A stretch of DNA of 58,116 bases from JAZQQB01 sp045628865 (GCA_045628865.1 JAZQQB010000005.1:1-58116); one strand, 5' to 3'. Positions 43,501 to 51,568 are shown, numbered from the stretch's first letter. Translations and numbers: made by a program. Notes: a model not told the origin generated them from the letters alone.

Positions 43501-45692
43501 CTGCGGATGGAACTGCGAAAAACATTGGCGGAGTGGTTTCCCATAATGAAGGTCTGATCCAGGATGTTCATTTTTCTGGTAAAGTAACAGGAAAGGAAAG
43601 CATAGGTGGAGTGGTAGCCATTAATGAGGAAACAGGTGTGATCAACTCCTGTGTAAATGAGGCGCAGATACTAGGTGATAAATATACAGGTGGAATTTGT
43701 GGTAATAATTATGGATATATTTTAAAGTGTAGCAATGAGGGTGGAATCAACGACAATTCCACAAATTCTAGTTTTCAGTCAGCAGGTGGAATTACAGGCT
43801 TCAACCATGGTATGATCTGCGAAAGCGTAAACAATGGTATTATTGGCTATCATCATATTGGATACAATGTGGGTGGAATCGCAGGTATGCAGGATGGCAA
43901 GATCAATGATTGTACAAATTATGGAATCATCTATGGCAGAAAAGATTGCGGTGGTATTGTGGGACAGTTTACACCATATACAACCGTCGCTTTCGAAGAA
44001 CTGTATTCCCTTACCATTGCGAATTCTATGAATAATATCACTGGACTTTCCAATCAGTTAGCAACGGAAATGACCTCTTTTGAGAGCATGACCTCTGAGG
44101 CGATGATCGGTGCAGGAGAAGACCTTGTGAGCAGTACCTATGATACAATGTCTTCAACGGAGGATTATACTGATTTTAAGAATAACTTAGATTCGATTTC
44201 TAGTCAGATGGATCAGAAACGGGAAAATCGTGGGAATTATTCTACAGAAGCGCAGAAATCTATGGACCGTATTGTATCACTTACCAAACAGATCGATCGT
44301 GAAATGAGTGTGGTCAATTCAGCAGCACAGGCTATTGAAAACAAAAGCGAAGAGGATGTGATCGTTGATATTTCAGCATCTGATAGTGCAGAGGATACCA
44401 AAGGTTATCTGTTCCAGTGTACAAATTATGGTGAAGTGTTTGCTGATAGCAATGTCGGTGGAATTGTTGGAACAATGGACTTTGATAATACCAATGATCC
44501 TGAGGAGGATGTTACTCAGATTGGAGATCTTTCCTTAAACCTTCATGCTACTATTCAGCTTGTTACCTCCAATTGTAAAAATGTTGGTATGGTTACATCT
44601 GTAAATGATAACGCAGGTGGAATTGTTGGATTTGCCAATCATGGATATATCGATCAGTGTAAGAATACAGGAGATGTATGTAGTGAGAAGGGTGGATATG
44701 TTGCAGGTATTGCTGCATACAGTAAAATTGCCATCAATCAATGCTGTGCACATTGTATTATCAGTGGAGAAAGTTTTGTAGGTGGTATTGCAGCACATGC
44801 ATATTCCATTTCGAACTGTGCTTCTATTGTTAATATCTTAGAATGTGAAGAAAAAGCTGGTGCCATTGCAGCTGTGGTAGAAGAGGATTTTTCCAATAAC
44901 TATTTTATCAGTGATTCTTTAGGTGGAATTGATGGAATCAGTTTTGCTGGAAGAGCAGAAGAATTAGGTTATGATGAAATGAATAAGCTTCTTGAGTTAG
45001 ATCCGGATTTTTATTCATTACAGGTTGTTTTCGTTTCAGATGGAAGACTTGTGGATTCAGTTGAAATCCGATATGGAGGAACCATTGAGGATAGCCAGAT
45101 TCCAGAGGTTCCAATGCGTGATGAGGAAACCTATGGCGGATGGGAATACTTTGAAAAAAACGGTATTGAAACGAATATTGTGGTGCATGCCAAGTATGAT
45201 AAATGGATTACAACCATCGAAACTAGAGAGGAAATTCCTCTGTTTTTATATGAAGGACATTTCTATCCAAATACAGATCTTATTGTAACGGAGTTATCAC
45301 CAGAAACCTATTCTGTCAGAAAATGGGATACCATTGCTCATTATGAGGTGAAGTGCATGAATAACTCCTTACCAATGCAGGATCACAATGCAGGTCATTT
45401 GTTATGGGAGAAAAAGGATTCGGAAGATTTACAGGTCATGATTGTTCATACAGATGGAAGCGTGGAAAAAGTGCCACATGAATGGTCAGGAAAATATCTT
45501 GTATTTGATATGACAGATGCAAATGAATTTTATATTATGACAAAGAGAGGAAATGTGAAAAAGATTGTATTGACGCTGGTTGGAATCAGTGTTTTTGTGC
45601 TAATCTTTTTACCGTTCTCAGTGGGTATATCAACGAAGAGAAAAATCAAGGAAGAAGAAAGAAAAATTAGAAATAAAAGAGGAGAAAAATAA
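40596..45692 (+). CDS. MMPL/RND-type transporter fused to an extracellular GLUG-repeat domain
   Basis: 1698 aa from ATG 40596 (GGGAGGA upstream). Residues about 18-765 form a complete MMPL/RND transporter in two halves, each with one helix, an extracellular loop and five more helices (ALAIDYAIILSHRFMEE and MGATIDYAIVITNRYQEL are the matching TM4-type motifs). A charged linker follows. At residue 834 comes MKNSATMLLVLIISLAAIFHT...TAYADEA, which looks exactly like a signal peptide. Beyond it lie many GLUG-type repeats (GGIAG...C.N.G pattern, about 890-1480), interrupted by a helical segment (about 1130-1260), then a bacterial-repeat region and a C-terminal membrane helix (about 1656-1676) with a positively charged end. 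Substrate unknown. The frame is continuous. Confidence 0.88.
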   Translation: MNTSKSSSFMEKIATFIVDKRKAFYLIFIVSMFFCIYSMNKVKVNTNISSYLPDSTETRRGLNIMDEEFTTYGSVKIMIENITYEKAEILCEQIEQMEGVSTVDFDDEPAHYSKGAALFDITLDGVAEDEISLAAVEKLREIVADYDATVYTEVGYDESKALDEDMALILVLAAIVILIVLVFTSKTYAEIPVFCIVFIVAALLNMGTNYWLGEISFITKSIAVVLQLALAIDYAIILSHRFMEEHEVLPVREAVIQALSKAIPEIFSSSLTTISGLMALMLMQLKIGMDMGLVLSKGIVCSLVTVFLLMPGLLVMFSKAIDKTHHRNFVPKITFWGKGVVKTRFILPVVFAFILVFAIIFSNQCDYVFDVNSISGNKATEQMEYRDRISRIFGQDNVVAVVVKKGDYESEKKLLYQIEEIPEVKSAVGLANTEVSDEYMLTDKLTTRQFSELLDIDIEVVRLLYQTYGLKNEEYQAFFGEVDEYAVPILDMVRYLGEMQKQGVLVSIDQKMQDELEETVERIDQGVDQLMGEEYTRLVVTLDTAIEGDQVERITGEIRECAKQYYKDVLLVGNTTSAMDLSASFEKDNLLISILTILFVAVILLFTFKSAGIPVLLILTIQGSIWINFSFPFITNGNMYFLSYLIINAIQMGATIDYAIVITNRYQELKNEYSLTDAIIETLNQSFPTILTSGSILTISGFLINGISSDPTIASIGLTLGRGSLISIILVMTVLPQILLLGNILIEKTAFTLNRDRMKRYNNGLVSVDGHIRGYVSGVVDADVKGFIRGDLAALVDTKTKLDYEHDEELEQEKPDRSDTKKELQKIRHAEEKMKNSATMLLVLIISLAAIFHTSVLTAYADEAGETSETVEVSAPTTQITIGSTSEWNMIAKQCQNDTYSLGKTFVLIDNLYFEDDFEPFPYMNGNFDGGGYSISGIHITGMNSDTAIFRYVSETGCIENLNVEAIITADGTAKNIGGVVSHNEGLIQDVHFSGKVTGKESIGGVVAINEETGVINSCVNEAQILGDKYTGGICGNNYGYILKCSNEGGINDNSTNSSFQSAGGITGFNHGMICESVNNGIIGYHHIGYNVGGIAGMQDGKINDCTNYGIIYGRKDCGGIVGQFTPYTTVAFEELYSLTIANSMNNITGLSNQLATEMTSFESMTSEAMIGAGEDLVSSTYDTMSSTEDYTDFKNNLDSISSQMDQKRENRGNYSTEAQKSMDRIVSLTKQIDREMSVVNSAAQAIENKSEEDVIVDISASDSAEDTKGYLFQCTNYGEVFADSNVGGIVGTMDFDNTNDPEEDVTQIGDLSLNLHATIQLVTSNCKNVGMVTSVNDNAGGIVGFANHGYIDQCKNTGDVCSEKGGYVAGIAAYSKIAINQCCAHCIISGESFVGGIAAHAYSISNCASIVNILECEEKAGAIAAVVEEDFSNNYFISDSLGGIDGISFAGRAEELGYDEMNKLLELDPDFYSLQVVFVSDGRLVDSVEIRYGGTIEDSQIPEVPMRDEETYGGWEYFEKNGIETNIVVHAKYDKWITTIETREEIPLFLYEGHFYPNTDLIVTELSPETYSVRKWDTIAHYEVKCMNNSLPMQDHNAGHLLWEKKDSEDLQVMIVHTDGSVEKVPHEWSGKYLVFDMTDANEFYIMTKRGNVKKIVLTLVGISVFVLIFLPFSVGISTKRKIKEEERKIRNKRGEK

Positions 45693-45693
45693 A

Positions 45694-48600
45694 GTGAAGG
45701 TAAAAAGTTATTATGAGGACCCATCGGTGTTACATGTTGGCTGTATGGATAGCAGAAGTTATTATCTGCCAACAGATGCCAAAAATCATGGGCAGGAAGC
45801 AAGAAATTTAAGCGGGAGTGACTGGTATTTTTCTTTTTATGAAAGAATAACGGATGTGAAAGAGGACTTTATCAAGGAGAATTTTTCAGAGGAAAAAGCG
45901 GGAGTTAAAAAGATCACAGTGCCATCCTGTATTCAGACCTTAGGATATGATGTGCAGCAGTATACCAATGTTAATTACCCGATTCCTTTTGATCCTCCAT
46001 ATGTACCTGCGGCAAATCCATGTGCAACCTATGTGAAATATGTTTCTTTGTCAAGAGACGAAATTGCGAAAAAGAATTATCTGTATTTCGAAGGAGTAGA
46101 TTCTTGTTTTTATCTTTGGGTAAATGAAAACTTTGCAGGTTATAGCCAGGTTTCTCATTCACCAAGTGAGATTGATATTTCATCCTTTGTTAAGGAAGGC
46201 CAGAATAAAATTTCTATTCTTGTTTTAAAGTGGTGTGATGGAACTTATTTAGAGGATCAGGATAAATTTAGAATGACTGGAATTTTTAGAGATGTGTTGC
46301 TCCTGACCAGACCTCTAAATCATTTGTTTGATTATCGAATCCGTACCAGAATATTAGAAAAGGATCTTACTAAGATGGCGGATAGTAATTATTCCATGGC
46401 TGATGCCACCATTACTATTGGCGGACTTAGATTTGTAGGAAATAGAGAAGAGGTAGCACTTACCTTAAAAGATGCAACTGGTAATGTGCTGGGTATGGGA
46501 GTCTGTGATGGAGATGGTTCCTATACATTTGAATTAAAGAATGCCAGACTTTGGAATGCAGAGCATCCATACAGTTATGTTCTTTCCATTGAAGTATGTG
46601 GGGAGAGAATAGAGGAAAAAATCTCAATCTGCCAGATTGAGGTAGTAGATGGCATAATACTGGTAAATAAACAGAAGATTAAATTAAAAGGAACCAATCG
46701 TCATGATTCGGATCCTTACACAGGCTACACTGTTAGCAGGGATCATGTGATACGCGATCTTAAGCTGATGAAGGAGCACAACATCAATGCTATCAGAACA
46801 AGTCACTATCCAAATGCACCATGGTTCCCTGAATTATGTGAAAAATATGGTTTTTATATGATCGCAGAATCTGATGTAGAAATTCATGGAACAGCATCTA
46901 TTTATGGAGGCTCCCAGGAAAAAACCTTTGGTCTTTTGGCACAGGATGAACGATTCCATGATGCAATTTTAGATCGTGTACAAAGAAATGTGATCCGTGA
47001 TAAGAACAGAGGCTGTATCATAATGTGGTCGTTGGGTAATGAGGCCGGCTATGGAAAGAATTTTGAGGATGCCGGAAGATGGGCCAAGGAATATGATCCA
47101 GACAGACTGATCCACTATGAAAGCTCAATCTGGGAGACAGGAACTCACCACAATGACACATCCATGCTTGATGTTTATTCAAGAATGTACGCTTCCTGTG
47201 AAGAGATCGATCAGTATTTTGAAGGAGATAAGCAAAGAAAGCCATTTGTTCAGTGTGAATTTCTTCATGCTATGGGAAATGGTCCTGGAGACATTGAAGA
47301 TTATATGAAACAGATCTATCAGTATGATGGATTTGCAGGAGGATTTGTTTGGGAATGGTGTGATCATGCCGTTTATCAGGGAAAAACGGAAGACGGACGA
47401 GAGAAATTTGGCTATGGCGGAGACAGTGGTGAGAGATATCATGATGGAAATTTCTGCGTAGATGGTCTTGTTTTTCCAGATAGACGTCCATCCACAGGAT
47501 TAAAGGAGTGGAAAAATGCAATCCGTCCTGTAAGAGCTACAATTTTTGACAAAAAAGCTCTGAAGGTTACTTTCACCAATAAGTTGGACTTTACCAATTT
47601 GAAAGATCACCTTTCTATCTTGTGTGAGCTAAAAAAAGATGGAGAGCTTCTTGCAAAGAAGCTTCTTACAGATGTAAATGTCAACCCCCATGAAAGTATT
47701 ACAGTTTCTATATTTGAAAAGGATATTTGTGAACTGGCTCAGAGTAAGGGTAATATTTATCTGAAGTGTACCTATCTGTTAAAGGAAGAGACTTCATTTT
47801 TAGAAGAAGGCTTTGAACTTGGTTTTGATCAGCTTGAGATTGGCCAGGATGCTAGTTTTATGGAAGCCTTTTTATATGCTGGTGAGGAAAAATTGGTATG
47901 TGAGGATACTATTACATATACAGAGGATGAGCGATACATTAGAGTTGAAACAAGCAATGATCAATTTGTGATGGATAAGGATCTTGCATTGTTTACTTCT
48001 ATCTGTCACCAGGGTATGGAACAGTTAGTAGAGCCAATGAGTTTTTCTATTTTCCGTGCACCGACAGACAATGATCGGAATGTGGTAAATGACTGGATCA
48101 ATGCAGGATACGATGATTCCTCGGTTAAGGTTTATGAGATAGCAGCTGAATATGTAAAGGAAGAAGATAGTTTCGGGGAAAAAGAGTGGATGCAGGCAGT
48201 CAAGATCACTGCAAAGGCTTCCTTGGCAGCTGCACACAGACAGCCTTCGGTTCGATTTACCATTTGCTGGTTGATCTTCCCGGATGGAACATTTCATATG
48301 AAGATAGCGGGTGTGAGAGATACACATCTTCCATTTTTACCAAGATTTGGTGTGGTATATAAGTTGAAGAAGGATCATGATTCTGTGAAGTATTTCGGTT
48401 ATGGACCACTCGAAAACTATTTAGACAAGCATCAGGCAAGCTATGTGGATCTGTTTGAAACAACGGTTACGGAGCTTTTTGAAGATTACATCATGCCACA
48501 GGAGAATGGTGCACATAGGGTTAAGGCAGTTTCTGTTGGTTCCTTACATGCTGTATCAAGTAAGTTCTTCTTCTTCAATGCTTCTTATTATTCAGATGAG

Positions 48601-48774
48601 CAGCTTTGGAAGGCAAAACATGACTATGAGCTTAAGAAGGAAGATTCTATTGAGGTTCATATTGATTTCAAACAGAGTGGAATTGGAAGTAATTCCTGTG
48701 GTCAGTGGCTATTAAAACCTTACAGATTTGATGAAGAGACATTTTCTTTTGATGTTTGGTTCACTGTAAAATAA
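45694..48774 (+). CDS. lacZ: Beta-galactosidase, GH2 family
   Basis: 1026-aa cytoplasmic glycoside hydrolase of the LacZ type. GTG start with AGAGGAGA 12 bases before. The jelly-roll N-terminal domain has YFEGVDSCFYLWVNENFAGYSQ; the TIM barrel has KGTNRHDSDPYTGYTVS, acid/base E450 in MWSLGNEAGYG and nucleophile E522 in QCEFLHAMGNGPGDIEDY. The C-terminal beta-galactosidase small-chain domain has FRAPTDNDRN and FGYGPLENYLDKHQAS. No signal peptide. It starts one base after the MMPL-GLUG stop, so both are on one transcript. No lactose permease or regulator is next to it. Confidence 0.93.
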   Translation: MKVKSYYEDPSVLHVGCMDSRSYYLPTDAKNHGQEARNLSGSDWYFSFYERITDVKEDFIKENFSEEKAGVKKITVPSCIQTLGYDVQQYTNVNYPIPFDPPYVPAANPCATYVKYVSLSRDEIAKKNYLYFEGVDSCFYLWVNENFAGYSQVSHSPSEIDISSFVKEGQNKISILVLKWCDGTYLEDQDKFRMTGIFRDVLLLTRPLNHLFDYRIRTRILEKDLTKMADSNYSMADATITIGGLRFVGNREEVALTLKDATGNVLGMGVCDGDGSYTFELKNARLWNAEHPYSYVLSIEVCGERIEEKISICQIEVVDGIILVNKQKIKLKGTNRHDSDPYTGYTVSRDHVIRDLKLMKEHNINAIRTSHYPNAPWFPELCEKYGFYMIAESDVEIHGTASIYGGSQEKTFGLLAQDERFHDAILDRVQRNVIRDKNRGCIIMWSLGNEAGYGKNFEDAGRWAKEYDPDRLIHYESSIWETGTHHNDTSMLDVYSRMYASCEEIDQYFEGDKQRKPFVQCEFLHAMGNGPGDIEDYMKQIYQYDGFAGGFVWEWCDHAVYQGKTEDGREKFGYGGDSGERYHDGNFCVDGLVFPDRRPSTGLKEWKNAIRPVRATIFDKKALKVTFTNKLDFTNLKDHLSILCELKKDGELLAKKLLTDVNVNPHESITVSIFEKDICELAQSKGNIYLKCTYLLKEETSFLEEGFELGFDQLEIGQDASFMEAFLYAGEEKLVCEDTITYTEDERYIRVETSNDQFVMDKDLALFTSICHQGMEQLVEPMSFSIFRAPTDNDRNVVNDWINAGYDDSSVKVYEIAAEYVKEEDSFGEKEWMQAVKITAKASLAAAHRQPSVRFTICWLIFPDGTFHMKIAGVRDTHLPFLPRFGVVYKLKKDHDSVKYFGYGPLENYLDKHQASYVDLFETTVTELFEDYIMPQENGAHRVKAVSVGSLHAVSSKFFFFNASYYSDEQLWKAKHDYELKKEDSIEVHIDFKQSGIGSNSCGQWLLKPYRFDEETFSFDVWFTVK

Positions 48775-48802
48775 TGAATGAAAAATGGATAGTAACCTTG
48801 TC

Positions 48803-48831
48803 TTGACGGGTTAGGTTTCCTGTTTTATAAT
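48803..48831 (+). promoter_or_regulatory. Strong SigA promoter of yicC
   Basis: TTGACG, a 17-bp spacer and TATAAT, near consensus. Confidence 0.75.
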
Positions 48832-48843
48832 AAAATGAAGTGT

Positions 48844-48902
48844 GCAGATTACTCAAGGGGGGAGTCTGCCCTGACGGAAGAAATCGGGTATTTTTCGTCA
48901 GG
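48844..48902 (+). promoter_or_regulatory. Structured 5' leader of yicC
   Basis: About 90 bases of leader hold two stem-loops: 48844-48868 (GCAG/CTGC and ACTC/GAGT) and 48870-48902 (CCTGACGGAAGA pairs with TTTTTCGTCAGG, 12 bp with GU pairs). No known riboswitch core was recognised. Confidence 0.45.
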
Positions 48903-48930
48903 TATAGATCGTCTTAAGAAAGGACATACA

Positions 48931-49809
48931 ATGATAAAAAGTATGACAGGCTTCGGAAGAAGCGAAGTGACAGACGGTGTCAGAAAATATACAGTTGAGA
49001 TGAAATCTGTAAATCACCGTTATCTGGATGTAACCTTAAAAATGCCTAAGAAGTTGAACTTTTTTGAGGCATCCATTCGAAATTTATTGAAGGAATACAT
49101 TCAACGAGGAAAGGTCGATGTTTTTATTACTTATGAAGATCTATCAGAGAACACTGCCAATGTGAAATATAATGCGGATGTTGCTGCTGAGTATCTGAAG
49201 TATTTGAAACAGATGGAAGAACAGTTTGGTCTTGAGAATGATGTGAGAGTTTCCACATTGTCCAGATATCCAGAGGTTCTTACTATGGAAGACGTTGACG
49301 TTAATGAGGAGGAAATCTGGAAGGGCTTAGAGAAAGCTGTTAGAGGTGCAGCAGAGGGCTTTGTACAGACAAGAATCAGTGAAGGCGAGAATTTAAAGAA
49401 CGATTTGATCCAGAAACTGGACGGTATGTTAGAACATGTGGAATTTATTACCGAACGTTCACCAGTCATTGTAGAAGAATATAAAAAGAAGCTTCGTGAA
49501 AAGGTGCTTGCTCTTATGGAAGATTCCAAAGTGGATGAAAGCAGACTATTGATGGAAGTGACTATTTTTGCAGACAAGGTATGCGTAGATGAAGAACTTG
49601 TGAGATTAAGAAGTCATATCGAAGCTACCAAGAAAGCATTACAGGATGGAGGAAGCGTTGGCCGTAAGCTTGATTTCATTGCGCAGGAAATGAACCGTGA
49701 AGCCAACACTACATTATCGAAGACCACCGATCTTGAAATCTCCAACCACGCCATCGACTTAAAAACCGAAATCGAAAAGGTACGTGAACAAATTCAAAAC
49801 ATTGAATAA
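48931..49809 (+). CDS. yicC: YicC family endoribonuclease
   Basis: 292 aa from ATG 48931 (AAAGGA upstream); the frame is open from 48835 but those bases are the structured leader. The start MIKSMTGFGRSEV and the end AQEMNREANTTLSKTTDLEISNHAIDLKTEIEKVREQIQNIE are the family hallmarks. YicC proteins are Mn-dependent endoribonucleases linked to RNA decay and stress; this activity is family knowledge. In Firmicutes yicC usually precedes remA and gmk, as here, but the gap is filled with repeats. Confidence 0.94.
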   Translation: MIKSMTGFGRSEVTDGVRKYTVEMKSVNHRYLDVTLKMPKKLNFFEASIRNLLKEYIQRGKVDVFITYEDLSENTANVKYNADVAAEYLKYLKQMEEQFGLENDVRVSTLSRYPEVLTMEDVDVNEEEIWKGLEKAVRGAAEGFVQTRISEGENLKNDLIQKLDGMLEHVEFITERSPVIVEEYKKKLREKVLALMEDSKVDESRLLMEVTIFADKVCVDEELVRLRSHIEATKKALQDGGSVGRKLDFIAQEMNREANTTLSKTTDLEISNHAIDLKTEIEKVREQIQNIE

Positions 49810-49822
49810 TAACGAGCAATGC

Positions 49823-49882
49823 ATTCTGACGAACATAGCCAAGCATGAGCTTGCTCAAATGCTTGGCTATGTGAGGCAGAAT
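49823..49882. repeat. Large imperfect inverted repeat, includes box copy 1
   Basis: 24-base arms (49823-49846 and 49859-49882) match at 20 positions around a palindromic centre (GAGCTTGCTC). The box TGAGCTTGCTCAAATGCTTG... starts at 49846 and recurs at 49957 and 50244. Confidence 0.85.
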
Positions 49883-49897
49883 ATTTGGCGAGAATCG

Positions 49898-49999
49898 CCA
49901 ATAAATATTTTTCGAAGAAAAATATGCATTGCGAGTTAGGTGGAGAGAAGGCAAAATGAGCTTGCTCAAATGCTTGGCTATGTGAGGCAGAATATTTGG
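49898..49999 (+). repeat. 102-bp direct repeat, copy 1
   Basis: Identical to 50185-50286 except for two bases. Contains box copy 2 (from 49957). Confidence 0.92.
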
Positions 50000-50014
50000 G
50001 TTTCGAAAACCCTC

Positions 50015-50061
50015 AAAACGGATTCTACGGATTGTTCCGCGCCTTGCGCTCACACAATCCT
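50015..50061 (-). repeat. REP-like dispersed repeat, copy 2
   Basis: 46 of 47 bases match 26293-26339 on the opposite strand. It lies inside the 185-bp segment between the two direct repeats. Confidence 0.88.
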
Positions 50062-50131
50062 CACAAATATTCGCAAATCGTGGTGCTTACACCCCACTTT
50101 TATGCTCATATTTGTGCGTGTCCCAAAGTCT

Positions 50132-50165
50132 TTCCTCCACATCCGTGCAAGCACATGTGGAGGAA
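50132..50165. repeat. Hairpin in the segment between direct repeats
   Basis: TTCCTCCACAT pairs perfectly with ATGTGGAGGAA (11 bp) around a 12-base loop. No T-tract. Confidence 0.7.
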
Positions 50166-50184
50166 GACCTTTTGACACTTGAAT

Positions 50185-50286
50185 CCAATAAATATTTTTC
50201 GAAGAAAAATATGCATTGCGAGTTAGGTGGAGAGAAGGTAAAGTGAGCTTGCTCAAATGCTTGGCTATGTGAGGCAGAATATTTGG
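50185..50286 (+). repeat. 102-bp direct repeat, copy 2
   Basis: Second copy, two differences from 49898-49999. Contains box copy 3 (from 50244), which runs up to 27 bases before the remA start. Confidence 0.92.
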
Positions 50287-50313
50287 CGAGTTGAAAAACT
50301 TATCGGGGTGAAG

Positions 50314-50571
50314 ATGACAGGACTAATACATATTGGGTTTGGGAATATAGTGAATACAGAAAAGATTATCGCAATCGTGGGCCCAGAGGCTGCACCAATC
50401 AAGCGATTGGTACAAAAAGCCAAGGAGGAAGGCCAGGCCATTGATGCAACCTGTGGCAGAAAGACCAAGGCAGTGATTGTCATGGAGAATAATCAGGTGG
50501 TGTTATCGGCACTTCTTCCAGAAACCATTTTAAGCCGTGCGAAAGAAGATCATATAGAGAAAGAAGAGTAA
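50314..50571 (+). CDS. remA: RemA-family DNA-binding regulator (DUF370)
   Basis: 85 aa. MTGLIHIGFGNIVNTEKIIAIVGPEAAPIKRLVQKAKEEG and IDATCGRKTKAVIVMENNQVVLSALLPETI align along the length of B. subtilis RemA, which forms DNA-binding rings and activates matrix and osmoprotection genes. ATG 50314 has GGGGTG close before it. The frame continues upstream without stop through box copy 3 to ATG 50257, which would add MLGYVRQNIWRVEKLIGVK; I regard this as repeat sequence, not protein. Position before gmk is typical. Confidence 0.93.
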   Translation: MTGLIHIGFGNIVNTEKIIAIVGPEAAPIKRLVQKAKEEGQAIDATCGRKTKAVIVMENNQVVLSALLPETILSRAKEDHIEKEE

Positions 50572-50573
50572 AC

Positions 50574-51194
50574 ATGAAACAGGATGGAATTTTAATTGTT
50601 GTTTCCGGTTTTTCCGGTGCAGGCAAGGGTACTTTGATGAAGAAATTAATGGAAACTTATGATAATTATGCATTAAGTATTTCCATGACATCAAGAAATC
50701 CTAGACCTGGAGAGCAAAATGGTGTAGAATACTTTTTTGTGACACCTGAAGAGTTCGAAAAAACCATTGCAGAAAATGGTCTTATCGAGTATGCACAGTA
50801 TTGTGGAAACTATTATGGAACCCCTAAGTCATATGTTGAGAGTCAGTTAAAGGCGGGTAAGGATGTGATCTTAGAAATCGAGATTCAGGGAGCCTTGAAA
50901 GTAAAGAAGCAGTTTCCGAATGCTTTACTTTTATTTGTTACACCACCAAGCGCCACAGAGCTTCGCAGAAGACTGGTTGGCAGAGGTACAGAAACAGAGG
51001 AAGTGATCAATCAAAGAATGCACAGAGCCATTGAAGAATCAGAAGGCATTGAAGAATATGAGTATTTGATTGTGAATGATGATTTAGATATCTGTGTGAA
51101 AGAGTTACATAGCATTGTTTCAGCAGCGCGTATGCGTCCAACAAGAAATAGTGCTTTTATCAATGAGATGAAGGAAGAATTAAAGAATCTGTAA
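50574..51194 (+). CDS. gmk: Guanylate kinase
   Basis: Phosphorylates GMP to GDP. 206 aa with P-loop GFSGAGKGT (11-19), the GMP-binding SMTSRNPRPGEQNGVEYFFV and RMHRAIEESEGIEEYEYLIVNDDLD. It starts two bases after the remA stop with AGAAGAG upstream, so it is surely in one operon with remA and rpoZ. Confidence 0.96.
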   Translation: MKQDGILIVVSGFSGAGKGTLMKKLMETYDNYALSISMTSRNPRPGEQNGVEYFFVTPEEFEKTIAENGLIEYAQYCGNYYGTPKSYVESQLKAGKDVILEIEIQGALKVKKQFPNALLLFVTPPSATELRRRLVGRGTETEEVINQRMHRAIEESEGIEEYEYLIVNDDLDICVKELHSIVSAARMRPTRNSAFINEMKEELKNL

Positions 51195-51251
51195 TCTCAG
51201 TTTTATAAAAATAAGTAAATCATATTGCTTGAAAAGCAGGAGGAGAAAAAT

Positions 51252-51509
51252 ATGTTACATCCATCTTATGTTGAGTTAATGAAAGTCGTAAATAGTGCAG
51301 CAGACACAGAGAACGGTGATCAGCCAGTAGTAAACAGCAGATATTCTATTGTTATGGCTACAGCAAGAAGAGCTAGACAGATCATTGCTGGAGATGATCC
51401 ACTTGTAATCAACAAGATTGATAAACCATTAAGTATTGCAGTACAGGAATTGAATCAGGGAAAGATTCATATTCTTTCAGAAGAGGAAAAAGCACAGTTA
51501 GAGGCTTAA
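51252..51509 (+). CDS. rpoZ: RNA polymerase omega subunit
   Basis: 85-aa omega subunit that helps assemble RNA polymerase. NSRYSIVMATARRARQI is the conserved core; LSIAVQELNQGKIHIL follows. ATG 51252 has AGGAGGAG at the proper distance; the frame is open from 51225. Follows gmk as usual. Confidence 0.94.
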   Translation: MLHPSYVELMKVVNSAADTENGDQPVVNSRYSIVMATARRARQIIAGDDPLVINKIDKPLSIAVQELNQGKIHILSEEEKAQLEA

Positions 51510-51516
51510 TCAGAAA

Positions 51517-51568
51517 AACAGCAGAATCAGACGGAGAGAGTGAACCATTCTCTTCGTCTGATGCTGTT
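51517..51568 (+). promoter_or_regulatory. Long hairpin between rpoZ and rimO
   Basis: AACAGCA/TGCTGTT and TCAGACG/CGTCTGA stems separated by a 3-base bulge, extended by GAGAGA/TTCTCTT. No T-tract follows directly, so it is an attenuator or RNA stability element rather than a clear terminator. Further GC-rich bases (51580-51600) lie before the rimO TTG. Confidence 0.55.

Larger units (their letters stand above)
49810..50313. other. Gene-free, repeat-filled stretch between yicC and remA
   Basis: 504 bases with three copies of a 45-bp box, two nearly identical 102-bp direct repeats, one copy of the 47-bp REP-like element and several hairpins. Short open frames that begin MLGYVRQNIW start in each box, but they are read as repeat-derived. 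No terminator or clear promoter for remA was seen. Confidence 0.8.

Noticed and set aside
48838..48930. Known riboswitch in the yicC leader
   Set aside because: No conserved core of TPP, FMN, SAM, c-di-GMP, purine or lysine riboswitches was recognised.
49859..50182. Short open frames beginning MLGYVRQNIW
   Set aside because: They start inside repeat boxes, lack ribosome sites and end at unrelated places; treated as repeat-derived.
49846..50289. Three copies of a 45-bp box as a CRISPR array
   Set aside because: Spacings are irregular (111 and 287 bp), spacers are themselves repeated, and there are no cas genes.
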